IMG/VR virus record: IMGVR_UViG_3300037247_000675
Location: 1-31,189 of that record
Reading direction: 5' to 3' (one strand)
Source: a virus
Length of the DNA stretch: 31,189 nt
This document shows positions 1-7,100 of the stretch, piece after piece (position 1 is the stretch's first letter; every line of letters begins with the position of its first letter). Both the position numbers and the translations under genes were made by a program. Below the pieces are notes generated by a model. That model saw only the letters and a list, made by a program, of their open reading frames with translations, did no database searches and was not told the DNA's origin.

Positions 1-216
1 CCCACGGTAAATGTGCCAGCGGCCGCAGTCGTGCCGCACTATCGTGCACAGTGTGTCAATCACGGCGTAGGCATCGTGTTGCTCCATCATCCGCAGCAGC
101 CTGTCCCGCTCGGCCCGGCACGCGGCGAGCTGCTGCTCGAATTCCTCCATGTCCCCGGGAAGGGACCGTTCCCGACTGATTGCTGCGAGCCGTCGCCGAT
201 CGCCTTGGTAGGTCAT
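1..216 (-). CDS. Hypothetical phage protein, C-terminus cut by the window edge
   Basis: An open minus-strand frame of 72 codons runs from an ATG at 216 to the left edge without a stop, so the gene is partial. Its start overlaps the stop of the upstream gene as ATGA (213-216), the same coupling seen along this block, and GGAG lies about 8 nt upstream. Residues about 24-47 are rich in E, Q, R and L with two internal Met, suggesting a coiled coil; the visible end contains IVRHDCGRWHIY. I do not recognise the family. Confidence 0.7.
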   Translation of the reverse strand, partial: MTYQGDRRRLAAISRERSLPGDMEEFEQQLAACRAERDRLLRMMEQHDAYAVIDTLCTIVRHDCGRWHIYRG

Positions 217-698
217 CGGGCGGGCTCCGTACTGATGTCACGAATCGCATCTTCGATTTGCCGACACGCCATCGCCGCTGGATCCTCGCAAGTCCGTATG
301 GCTGCCAATCGTTTGTCATAGGCGATCTGGGCAGCCAGCTTCTGCACGTGGATCGCGCCCATCGCGTATCCCCTCTTGAACTCGCTCCTCTCCGGCTCGG
401 GCGGGGCGTCGATGGCGGCGAGAGCTTTACCCAACTTGTGGGCCGACGGGCAATCGTGCGCTGCGGTCGCCTTATCCATCTCGTCTTTCACGCACCGCCT
501 GCACCGCTCCCGCTCCTTGAGCACACCGGCGCGTTCAGGGTCGGGCTTGAGGGGGACGAATCCGTGGAAACGGCCGCCAGCCTCAATCCGCACGCCGTCG
601 GGATGGTCGGCCAACGTGGCCTTGCCGTGCCGTTCACCAGCCAGTATTAGCAAATCCAGCGCGCCGCCGGATGGGATTCGGACTAAGTCAGTCATCAT
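213..698 (-). CDS. Hypothetical phage protein with CxxC, 161 aa
   Basis: Unrecognised protein. It begins with two consecutive Met codons (698 or 695), with GGAG about 7 nt upstream of the first. It overlaps the DUF7352-like gene before it by 11 nt and the next gene as ATGA. Visible features are CRRC at about residues 86-89 and a further Cys in HDC, which might bind metal, and a charged C-terminal helix region beginning FKRGYAMG that looks alpha-helical. It belongs to the leftward block of small accessory genes; no function is inferred. Confidence 0.72.
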   Translation of the reverse strand: MMTDLVRIPSGGALDLLILAGERHGKATLADHPDGVRIEAGGRFHGFVPLKPDPERAGVLKERERCRRCVKDEMDKATAAHDCPSAHKLGKALAAIDAPPEPERSEFKRGYAMGAIHVQKLAAQIAYDKRLAAIRTCEDPAAMACRQIEDAIRDISTEPAR

Positions 699-975
699 GG
701 GGCTCCTGTACGTGCGGATCGAAAAGATGGAAGATCAGCTCGCCTTCGTGCATTTGGAAAGTGCCGATGTACCGAACATTTTTCAGGACATCGGGCAGGT
801 CATGGCCCGTTCCTGCAAGCCGGAACTCCCGTCGCTCTTTCGGGGCGGTGGGATCGACCATTGCCCATAGGCATGGCTGGTCGTGCTGCATCGCCACACA
901 CAGCGGGCGTGCACATTTTGGCATCTCGATCACGACGCCGTCATGGGGTTTAAACGGAAACTTCCAAATCGTCAT
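688..975 (-). CDS. DUF7352-like small phage protein
   Basis: A 95-residue protein matching, from memory, a family of small phage proteins of unknown function (DUF7352). Diagnostic segments are an MxIWKFPF start, VVIEMPKCA, PCLWAMVDP (about residues 34-42), a GTGHDLPD stretch, and RYIGTFQMHEGELIFHLFD near the end. These proteins are single-domain and common in siphophage accessory regions. The ATG overlaps the previous stop as ATGA (972-975), so translation is probably coupled. The family call rests on motif recall, not a search. Confidence 0.82.
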   Translation of the reverse strand: MTIWKFPFKPHDGVVIEMPKCARPLCVAMQHDQPCLWAMVDPTAPKERREFRLAGTGHDLPDVLKNVRYIGTFQMHEGELIFHLFDPHVQEPHDD

Positions 976-1217
976 CGTCTTGGCTCCTGTGCGGTTGGGG
1001 CGGGGCTGTCCTCTTTCCAGTAGAGACCGACATAGCCCATCCCCTTCAGTTGATCTGCTGAGAATTCAGGGGTCGCTTGGGGCGGGCCGGATCGCATCTT
1101 CTCATGCGATTCCGCTCGGGAGGCGTTCGCCTCGGCCTGGGACTGGCCGCATATCCGCCCCGCCTGCGAGCCCACCAGGTGATTGTCTGCCCACTCGCCT
1201 GCCTTATGGGTCGTCAT
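972..1217 (-). CDS. Hypothetical small phage protein, 81 aa
   Basis: Unrecognised, polar, low-hydrophobicity protein. I chose ATG 1217 over the longer in-frame start at 1367 because it carries GGAGGAG five to six nt upstream and overlaps the previous stop as ATGA. Residues about 1-40 are rich in H, Q, A and E and look helical. The C-terminal half contains EFSADQLKGMGYVGLYW, a possible short folded segment. The neighbour downstream is the DUF7352-like gene, again by an ATGA overlap. Confidence 0.7.
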   Translation of the reverse strand: MTTHKAGEWADNHLVGSQAGRICGQSQAEANASRAESHEKMRSGPPQATPEFSADQLKGMGYVGLYWKEDSPAPTAQEPRR

Positions 1218-1573
1218 GTGCTCCTCCGCGTTCCAGCGCCCAAACGCTCCAGCCTCTTGGCGCGTGCCGTGTAACGCACGGCCATGCCAAACCAAGTTGT
1301 CCGATTTCGTTCGAGTCGCGCTCGCGCTAGGTATGTCTTGCAATCCTGCGCCCGTGCTCGCCAACACGTCGCGGCGGCGAATAGGTCGTAGTCGGTCGGC
1401 TCAATGAGGTGGCCAGAGCTGACCCAAACGGCGGTCACACACAGAGGCGCACCTGGACGGTCTATCTCAAGGCAGCGATACTCCAGCCGTTTGGCGACGG
1501 GGTGCCAAGCCTTTCCGAAGATGCAGAACTTTCGTCCGTGGCTCTTGAAAATGGTGCCGACTCGATGATTCAT
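1214..1573 (-). CDS. Hypothetical phage protein, 119 aa
   Basis: Start chosen at ATG 1573, which has a strong GAGGAGGGCAGG ribosome binding site. The frame stays open upstream to 1855 but that extension is low-complexity and Arg/Pro-rich and has no better start. The protein reads MNHRVGTIFKSHGRKFCIFGKAW, then RCLEIDRPGAP, SSGHLIEPTDYDL and a basic C-terminus. Segments such as LIEPTDYDLF suggest a beta-rich small domain, but I do not recognise a family. The last codons also serve as the leader of the next gene, with a leader similar to its own (see findings). Confidence 0.7.
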   Translation of the reverse strand: MNHRVGTIFKSHGRKFCIFGKAWHPVAKRLEYRCLEIDRPGAPLCVTAVWVSSGHLIEPTDYDLFAAATCWRARAQDCKTYLARARLERNRTTWFGMAVRYTARAKRLERLGAGTRRST

Positions 1574-1802
1574 CCTGCCCTCCTCCGCGTTTCGACGCCC
1601 CAAAGGCCCAGCGCGGCGAGCCAAAGCCAGCAGGCGCGAGCCGTGGGGCTCGGGTGGGCGTCTGCCAGCCGCGCAGATGCCGCGCGCTTGTCCCACTAAG
1701 CGGGGCGGTTCTGGCAATATCGCCGTTGGAATAATCCAGCGACATAGGAATTGGAATAATTGACCCCGCTTTGCGCTCCCGCTAGCGCGCGGCCAGCATG
1801 GA
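1574..1802. other. 229-nt interval without a supported gene
   Basis: No start with a ribosome binding site is visible here. A frame from 1745 on the minus strand is open but lacks a Shine-Dalgarno site and overlaps the real gene at 1573 by 107 nt. On the minus strand the interval holds two copies of ATTATTCCAA about 20 nt apart (around 1725-1765), possibly a protein-binding site. The last 50 nt before 1573 resemble the leader of the next gene. No convincing terminator or promoter is seen. Confidence 0.5.
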
Positions 1803-2012
1803 TTATGGGCTTGCAGGGGCATTCTGTGGCGACTCCGGTGTTTCACCTGGAACATCTACCGGCTTCGCATTGACGACATATTCGGGCGTTCCGGCCTGCT
1901 CGAGCAAATCAAGGCCCTTGCCGATTACAACCTCAAAGCTCGCCCAGCCACCAGCGTATTTCACCTTCGTCAATCGTTGGTGTGTCGCTTCTGTTACAAA
2001 TACCTGCGGCAT
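1803..2012 (-). CDS. Small ribbon-helix-helix-like protein, 69 aa
   Basis: Start ATG 2012 was chosen because GAAGGAG lies 7 nt upstream; the in-frame ATG at 2033 lacks one. The N-terminus MPQVFVTEATHQRLTKVK looks like a short strand followed by a helix, then SFEVVIGKGLDLLEQAG like a second helix, an arrangement compatible with an RHH-type DNA-binding fold. The C-terminal 20 residues are a Pro/Ser-rich tail. It is the first gene of the leftward block and sits next to a divergent promoter region, which suits a regulator. The fold call is tentative. Confidence 0.62.
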   Translation of the reverse strand: MPQVFVTEATHQRLTKVKYAGGWASFEVVIGKGLDLLEQAGTPEYVVNAKPVDVPGETPESPQNAPASP

Positions 2013-2032
2013 TTCGGTCTCCTTCACTAACA

Positions 2033-2061
2033 ACCCTACAACACATCTCGGTCAGATGCAA
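2033..2061 (-). promoter_or_regulatory. Weak candidate sigma-70 promoter for the leftward block
   Basis: On the minus strand TTGCAT (2056-2061) is followed after 17 nt by TAGGGT (2033-2038). The -35 is fair and the -10 poor. Its placement 20 nt before the first leftward gene and its spacing are the only support. Confidence 0.3.
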
Positions 2062-2078
2062 ATCTTTTTGTGGTTTTC

Positions 2079-2107
2079 TTGACATTCGCCCGCAAGCGGT
2101 CAAATAT
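2079..2107 (+). promoter_or_regulatory. Sigma-70-like promoter, start of the rightward block
   Basis: TTGACA (2079-2084), a 17-nt spacer, and AAATAT (2102-2107). The spacer contains CCGC-AA-GCGG, a short inverted repeat. The expected start of transcription (about 2113-2115) coincides with the ATG codons at 2111 and 2114, so the first message would be leaderless or nearly so. Confidence 0.68.
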
Positions 2108-2110
2108 CCC

Positions 2111-2311
2111 ATGATGTCAGCGATTGAACGCTACCAACGCTATTCCGACCGGAAGCGGGCGCGGGGTCTTTGTACTAGATGCGGACACCGGCCGCTGCAT
2201 ACGGCGTGGCATTGTCGGGAATGTGCCGCAAAAGCGGCGAAGACGTCACGGGCACGTACCGGCTCTAAACCCTGGCGGCGTGGCGGACCTGGCCGACCGC
2301 CTATTCTGTAG
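2111..2311 (+). CDS. Small zinc-ribbon protein, 66 aa
   Basis: The protein starts MMSAIERYQRYSDRKRARG and contains CTRCGHRPLHTAWHCRECAAK, two CxxC pairs about 11 residues apart, which is a typical four-Cys zinc ribbon as in many small phage proteins. The C-terminal 25 residues are basic and rich in Gly and Pro (GSKPWRRGGPGRPP), which suits nucleic-acid contact. There is no Shine-Dalgarno site before 2111 or 2114; the promoter immediately upstream predicts a leaderless mRNA. A different frame from 2124 is open too but has no recognisable features. Confidence 0.65.
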   Translation: MMSAIERYQRYSDRKRARGLCTRCGHRPLHTAWHCRECAAKAAKTSRARTGSKPWRRGGPGRPPIL

Positions 2312-2362
2312 CCCCGCCCCATTCCCGAACATTAACTATCCGATATTTATTCGGGATTCCGC

Positions 2363-2391
2363 TTGACAGGGCCGGGTTAATGTCGTATACT
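2363..2391 (+). promoter_or_regulatory. Strong sigma-70-like promoter
   Basis: TTGACA (2363-2368), a 17-nt spacer and TATACT (2386-2391): near-consensus at both boxes. It drives the plus-strand block that begins with the gene at 2440. It also rules out the in-frame ATG at 2380 as a start for that gene on this transcript. Confidence 0.8.
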
Positions 2392-2439
2392 TTAGATGTG
2401 ATGAGGACGACACGAGACAACGAAAACGGGAGCGACAAA

Positions 2440-2691
2440 ATGACAACGGAAAAAACAATCGCAACGAACCGGACGAAGAAGATCAGCGAGGTATTTGCGG
2501 CCGGCCATAGCTGCAAGGTTTACACCCTACATGGCGGCTTCGTCGGCAAGCCCTGCGACATCGAAGCTGCCCGCCGTCGGTTGGATACCTTTCCTGGCGC
2601 CCGCCTTCAGGACTACGGCGTCGGTGAATGCGGACATGAATTCTGCGTCGATGTCCACTCAAATTACTGGTTTACCTTCAAGGTCAACTAA
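2440..2691 (+). CDS. Hypothetical protein, 83 aa, first gene after the strong promoter
   Basis: ATG 2440 is preceded by GGGAGCGACAAA and lies about 42 nt after the predicted transcription start. In-frame ATGs at 2380 and 2401 fall inside or at the edge of the promoter. The protein has a polar Thr/Lys-rich start, then VYTLHGGFVGKPCDIEAARRR and ends CGHEFCVDVHSNYWFTFKVN, with Cys/His residues that could bind metal. I do not recognise it. As the first product of a strong promoter it is a candidate early takeover protein. Confidence 0.72.
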   Translation: MTTEKTIATNRTKKISEVFAAGHSCKVYTLHGGFVGKPCDIEAARRRLDTFPGARLQDYGVGECGHEFCVDVHSNYWFTFKVN

Positions 2692-2697
2692 CCCGAA

Positions 2698-2734
2698 ACG
2701 GCCTCCGGGCCGTCTGCCCGCCTGGCGACGGGCA
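2698..2734 (+). other. Tandem RNA hairpins between small genes
   Basis: ACGGCC-TCCG-GGCCGT (2698-2713) is a perfect 6-bp stem capped by a UCCG loop closed by C-G, a UNCG-class tetraloop. It is followed at once by TGCCCG (2715-2720) pairing with CGGGCA (2729-2734). No U-tract follows, so this is not an ordinary terminator; an mRNA processing, stabilising or factor-binding site is possible. Confidence 0.5.
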
Positions 2735-2766
2735 CTGACGAGGGAGCCAACAGGAGAAATGGCGGG

Positions 2767-3021
2767 ATGAAACCGCTAACCCACACGTATCGTTTAAAGA
2801 TGCAGGGCAAACTCAACGAATCCTTCGCATCATTGAAGCCGGATCGTTTGGCACGGGCAATTGACGTCGCCGCCCGAACAGCGCCCGATGAGTTCAACAG
2901 CATGGTCCTAGCGTCCCTGCACGTGCCGAGCTACTTGTACATGTCCTGGCAGGACGGCGCCTCTCTGGCGATCCGAACTCGCGACGGCGAAACCTACGTG
3001 ATTGAGGGGAAGCCCGAATGA
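2767..3021 (+). CDS. Hypothetical protein, 84 aa
   Basis: Start at ATG 2767 with AGGAG about 11 nt upstream. A three-codon ATG-GCG-GGA-TGA mini-frame sits between them (2759), so initiation may be coupled or inefficient. The protein contains an alpha-helical middle (LARAIDVAARTAPDEFNSMV) and a C-terminal beta-like segment ending TRDGETYVIEGKPE. Its stop overlaps the next ATG. Unrecognised. Confidence 0.7.
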   Translation: MKPLTHTYRLKMQGKLNESFASLKPDRLARAIDVAARTAPDEFNSMVLASLHVPSYLYMSWQDGASLAIRTRDGETYVIEGKPE

Positions 3022-3110
3022 TCCGCCACGACCTAAAACACCTAGCCGTCTGGCTCGTGGCGCACCTCTGCGTCCTGGCCGCGGCGGCGATTTACGGAGG
3101 ACTGATGTGA
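3018..3110 (+). CDS. 30-residue single-pass membrane protein
   Basis: An ATG at 3018 overlaps the preceding TGA (ATGA) and encodes 30 residues ending at TGA 3108-3110. After a basic start (MIRHDLKH) comes one hydrophobic segment of about 19 residues (LAVWLVAHLCVLAAAAIYG), long enough for one membrane pass. The next gene's ATG shares its last base. The tight junctions on both sides argue that it is translated. Small phage inner-membrane peptides often act in exclusion or host inhibition, but no specific role is shown. Confidence 0.68.
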   Translation: MIRHDLKHLAVWLVAHLCVLAAAAIYGGLM

Positions 3111-3361
3111 TGACGATTGCAGACTACCCACGGTTGCGGAACACCGAATTGCCAGATGCCACTGAGGATTGGGCCCCGGTAATCACGGCCGTCTACCAGG
3201 ATCCGATAACGCGAGCAGATAACGAGGGCCTTGCGGTGCTCAGAGAGCCTGATCTCGATCGCTGCGACGATGAATGGTGGGACGGTCGTATCGAGTTCGT
3301 GGATGAGCCCGGCCAATACTACGAGAGGCGTGTGTGGCGTAAGGTCATGCCGTCAGACTAA
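3110..3361 (+). CDS. Hypothetical acidic protein, 83 aa
   Basis: ATG 3110 overlaps the preceding TGA by one base, and GGAGG lies about 10 nt upstream inside the previous gene. The protein (MTIADYPRLRNTELPD at the start) is acidic in the middle (EPDLDRCDDEWWDGRIEF) and ends with a basic strand-like segment (YYERRVWRKVM). Unrecognised; it is one of the rightward early-type small genes. Confidence 0.7.
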   Translation: MTIADYPRLRNTELPDATEDWAPVITAVYQDPITRADNEGLAVLREPDLDRCDDEWWDGRIEFVDEPGQYYERRVWRKVMPSD

Positions 3362-3395
3362 CCCAGCCGCCCCGCGGCGCATAGGAGACGAGACG

Positions 3396-3833
3396 ATGAA
3401 GACGATTCAAGGCAAAGGATACGCCACCGAAGAAGGACAGCAATGGCTGGCTGTTGTGCCCGATGATGCGACCAGTTCGCAAGACCCACGACGGATGCGG
3501 GTTCTTGCCCCTGAGTTCCTGGACCAAGAACAACAGGCAATGTGGCTTGAGGGCTACGCCGGCGCCGTGCAGCAATACGCCGCGATGAAATCAATCGCAA
3601 CCGTAGTGTGCTGCGGTTGCATCGTGCGTGAACACGACGCGAAGACGCTCGCCATCGACATGTGCCCGCTCCACCTTGCAGCCCCCGACCTGCTAGCGGC
3701 GTGCAAACGCTCACTCGTTGAATTCACGGCGATGAGAGCCAGCGGCGAGTCGATACAAGACTCTCTGATACGGGAGGTCGAAACCGCCATCGCAAAGGCC
3801 GAAGGGACCACCGATGCCCCGGCCCCGAGTTAA
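3396..3833 (+). CDS. Hypothetical phage protein with Cys motif, 145 aa
   Basis: Start ATG 3396 has AGGAGACGAGACG upstream. The central part carries VVCCGCIVREHD and later DMCPLHLAAPDLLAACKRSL. The latter, a Cys-Pro-Leu-His followed by a helical APDLLAA stretch, recurs in small phage proteins of unknown function. The three closely spaced Cys plus CPLH could form a zinc site. The N-terminal third resembles a small beta domain. The stop overlaps the RHH gene that follows (3814). Confidence 0.72.
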   Translation: MKTIQGKGYATEEGQQWLAVVPDDATSSQDPRRMRVLAPEFLDQEQQAMWLEGYAGAVQQYAAMKSIATVVCCGCIVREHDAKTLAIDMCPLHLAAPDLLAACKRSLVEFTAMRASGESIQDSLIREVETAIAKAEGTTDAPAPS

Positions 3834-3978
3834 CCCCGATAAAAAGCTCACCGAGCAGGTCTACGTCCTGCTCACGAAGGTTGAACGCGAAGCGGTCGAC
3901 AAGGCCCGCAAAGGCCGCCCGGTGAGCGAATGGATACGCGAGACAATCCTGCCATTCCTGCGAGCGTGGCTCAGGTAG
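3814..3978 (+). CDS. Ribbon-helix-helix-like DNA-binding protein, 54 aa
   Basis: ATG 3814 has AAGGG upstream and lies inside the end of the preceding gene. The basic N-terminus (MPRPRVNPDKKL) is followed by a strand (TEQVYVLLTK), a helix (VEREAVDKARKG) and a second helix (PVSEWIRETILPFLRAW), the usual order of RHH/Arc-MetJ-type regulators and of phage and plasmid accessory RHH proteins. It is the last gene of the plus-strand block and its 3' end overlaps the convergent minus-strand gene by 8 nt. A role as autoregulator of this block is an inference. Confidence 0.68.
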   Translation: MPRPRVNPDKKLTEQVYVLLTKVEREAVDKARKGRPVSEWIRETILPFLRAWLR

Positions 3979-4150
3979 CCCCGTCGCCCTCCGCCGGGGT
4001 CTCCGGCTGGGCGCCCTTCCACGCGGTCTCGACGATGAGCTGCCAGTCGGCATAGAGGATGTTGCCCACGTCCCGATTGCACTGCACATCGCCCACGACT
4101 TCGTTCACGTTCGCGATGGCCTGCTCGAGTTGCTGTTGTTCTGGAGTCAT
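3971..4150 (-). CDS. Hypothetical small acidic protein, 59 aa, last gene of the late operon
   Basis: The ATG (4150) overlaps the stop of the fibre-like gene as ATGA (4147-4150). The protein starts MTPEQQQLEQAIANVNEVV, a likely amphipathic helix, contains one Cys, and ends in an acidic Pro-rich tail. It could be a small fibre chaperone or tail protein by position, but nothing in the sequence proves it. It is convergent with the RHH gene and overlaps it by 8 nt. Confidence 0.66.
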   Translation of the reverse strand: MTPEQQQLEQAIANVNEVVGDVQCNRDVGNILYADWQLIVETAWKGAQPETPAEGDGAT

Positions 4151-7100
4151 TGAAATGCCCCGAACGTCTGCTGATCCGCGATCATGGTTCCCACGATAGC
4201 GCGTAGCTGGGCAAGCGTAGCAGTCGACACATCCAACGAACGGCTGGTCGATGGATTGGTCACCGTGTACGTCGGAGGAGCGACACCCGCCGCACCGTTG
4301 ATGCCGACGCCCGTGTTGTCGATCCGGATTCGATCGGAAGTGTTGGCCGATTGGATCTTCATCTCGGTCAGGGTATTGCAGTCGATTGTCCCGATGGCAG
4401 TTGCGTCGTCTTTCCAGAATTGCAATGTGTTGGCGGTCAAGTCAAGCCGCAACGTTCCACCCCCTAGCAGCGAGAGGGTGTTCGTCCCGGGCGACCAAAC
4501 GGCGTTGTTGGCGTTGCGGAACTGCCATCTTCGAGAATCACTCACTTGCGTATGCCCGTCGCTCCGGAGCGTAAAACGCACTAACGGAGTAGTCGTGCCC
4601 GTTGAAAAGGCCAACGAGATCGGCACCGTGCCGGTCGTTACCGTGCCGTCGACAATGCCCTCTAACCTAGCCGTTGAAACAAACGACGTCCCGTCGTGCC
4701 CCTTCATGTTGAACCGGCCAATGGTCCGAGTCGATCCAACTGCTGTAGGCGTATCCAGCGAGCCACCCGCCGTGTTCGTATCCCATATACCGAATCGCGC
4801 CGCTGTACCATACGTGTTCAGCGTAACCTTGCAGGAGTTCCCGTCGAAGGTTCCGACCATTCGCTCCCAATTGTTCAGCCGAAAGCCCTCGCACTCCAGG
4901 TCGGCCCCAAGCTGCGGGGTTGTATCCTCGACGATGTTTTCTAGATACGCACCCAGGTCGGAAATTGCGGCTTCGGTTACGGTTCCCCCACCCGCGGCGT
5001 TCAAATGGGTGTGGCCTGCGTTGGCGAAACTCCCGATCGTCGGCGTCGTCAGTGTCTTGTTCGTGAGGGTCTGGGTGCCGGTGAGCGTCACCATCTGCGA
5101 GAGATCGACGTCGGCATCCGCCATCGTGATTGTACGCGTGTTCCCGGTCGTCAATCCCGACAGCTGAAAATCCATCTCTTTGGTAACGTCGCTCTCATCG
5201 AAGAGATGCCAGGCGTTGTCGGCGAATTCCGTTGTCACCCCGCCGACGCCACCGGTCGCGGATTGTGGATTAGTTCCACGGAGATCAACGGTAGACACGT
5301 GTGCCCAAGTGCCGCCGATTTTGCTCATAGTCACGCGAGCTATGAGAAACCCGGTTGCGGACTCAACATCATACTCACTGGGCAGCCCGAAAACATCGTA
5401 GCCGTCCACATCCGTTTCAGCGGATTGTTGTTTATTATAGCTACCGGTCGGCAGATTCATTATCAAGGGCGAATACTCGCCGCCCTTGTTGGCTACCGCA
5501 GCAATCAGCCAGTTGAAATACTTTTTGACTGCCACACCGTTGGCATCGTTCGTCAGCAGCTCCAGGTCCGTAACCGGATCGAATGCCGCTCCGTTCTGAT
5601 TGAGAATCAGGATCGCATCGCCGGTAGCGGTATCCATTGCAGGTGTCGCATGTTTGTGCATCTGACGTACAACACCCGCCGTCACCGCCACGTCTACCGT
5701 CGTACCCCCGCCACCGATGGTTATTGTCAGGTCGCCACCGGATCGATAAATGGCGTGGTCAGCCCGTAATCGTTCGGTTATGTGTACGAGGTGACCCTGG
5801 CCATTAGTGCCCTGGGCGTGATCATTGGTATTGTGATTGATATACACACCCTTCGTCTGGACAAATCCCGCCGAAGGAGCCAAGAAAAACCCGACCTTGA
5901 TGTGCTCAGCGGATGGCCAATCCGACGTGGACTTCGTGAGCACCTTCGTGCTCTGGAGCACATAAATGAAGTTGTCTGTAGGGCTAGTGTCCGAACCCGC
6001 GGTCAGTGCAATCGTGGCCGCGGGCGTACAGTCCAGTATCGTTTGCCCATCGGAGAAGTTCATCGTCAGATCGCCGCCGCCATCCTGCTCGATGGACATC
6101 GTCACGGTCGCGCCGTCGCTCGTGGCCAGGGCATTGAAGCTCTCGATGAACGTGCCGTTGAAAAAGGCAAGGAGATCGCCCACGTTCCGTCCGTCGACCT
6201 CCCCGTCCTTGAGTAGCACGCCGTCGATGGTCACACCGGCCGCGGTCGTACTTTCGAGGATGCTGTCAGTGAAAATGTCCCCTTCGACTTCTAGATCGTT
6301 CTGTACGCCGAGGTCGGCTCCATCCCCTGCGGTATCACACACCAGGTTGTCGAAGATGCCAGTGCCTTGCCAATGCGCCACGGTAACCGCCGCAGTGCTC
6401 GCGGGTGCCGGGCCGGCGCACAGAAGCGAACGGGAGTTGTAGGTCGCGTTACCCACGGCCGCCTTAGCGATGGCGAACCGCAATGAAGTACCCCCGGTCA
6501 TGGCAAATGCAAACTCGACGGGACCGGTCGCGGGAGCTGACAGGTTTCGGAACAGTACGGTCCCATCGAAATCGACTGCACCCGCCTTGTACGATGACCT
6601 GCCAACGGAGAAGTTGCCGACCTGCATGATCCCATAGTCGGATGTGTTGCCCACCGTGAGATCGTAGTCTGTCAAACCCCCGGTGCCAACGCCCGGCACG
6701 CTGACCACGCCCGTACCCTTGGACGCGATTATGATGCCAACGTTCGTCTCGCCGCTAGCCGTGATGCTCGGATCGTTCGTCGTCGCCGCGTTGGCGATCG
6801 TGAGTTCGTTCACGGCAGACGCAACGGAGGCCATCACCACTATCTCGCGGCTGTTGCTGTCCCAGAATTGTAGACCAGTGTTCGCTTCGCCGCTGGCGGC
6901 CATGATGGGCGCATTCCCGGTGACGTGATTGGCCAGCGAGAAATAGTTGACTGCTGAGTCCCCTGCGGAGCTAAGGACCAACAGGTTCGGATCGGCGCCC
7001 CCCGTATCGGCCCGGATCAAACTCAGACCCGTGAGCGTAGTGGCCGCGGCCTTGATGCCGACCGAGGACAAGCCGCGCGCACCGTCGCCCACGACGAGGG

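Noticed and set aside
1467-1745. Minus-strand frame of 92 codons
   Set aside because: No ribosome site and a 107-nt overlap with the better supported gene starting at 1573.
2124-2366. Plus-strand frame of 80 codons overlapping the zinc-ribbon gene
   Set aside because: No ribosome site and no motif; the alternative frame shows two CxxC pairs and begins at the promoter's expected start site.
4184-6442. Several plus-strand open frames (4184-5167, 5005-5769, 5782-6442)
   Set aside because: They mirror the fibre-like gene and have shadow-type composition rich in Arg, Val and Pro without domain features.
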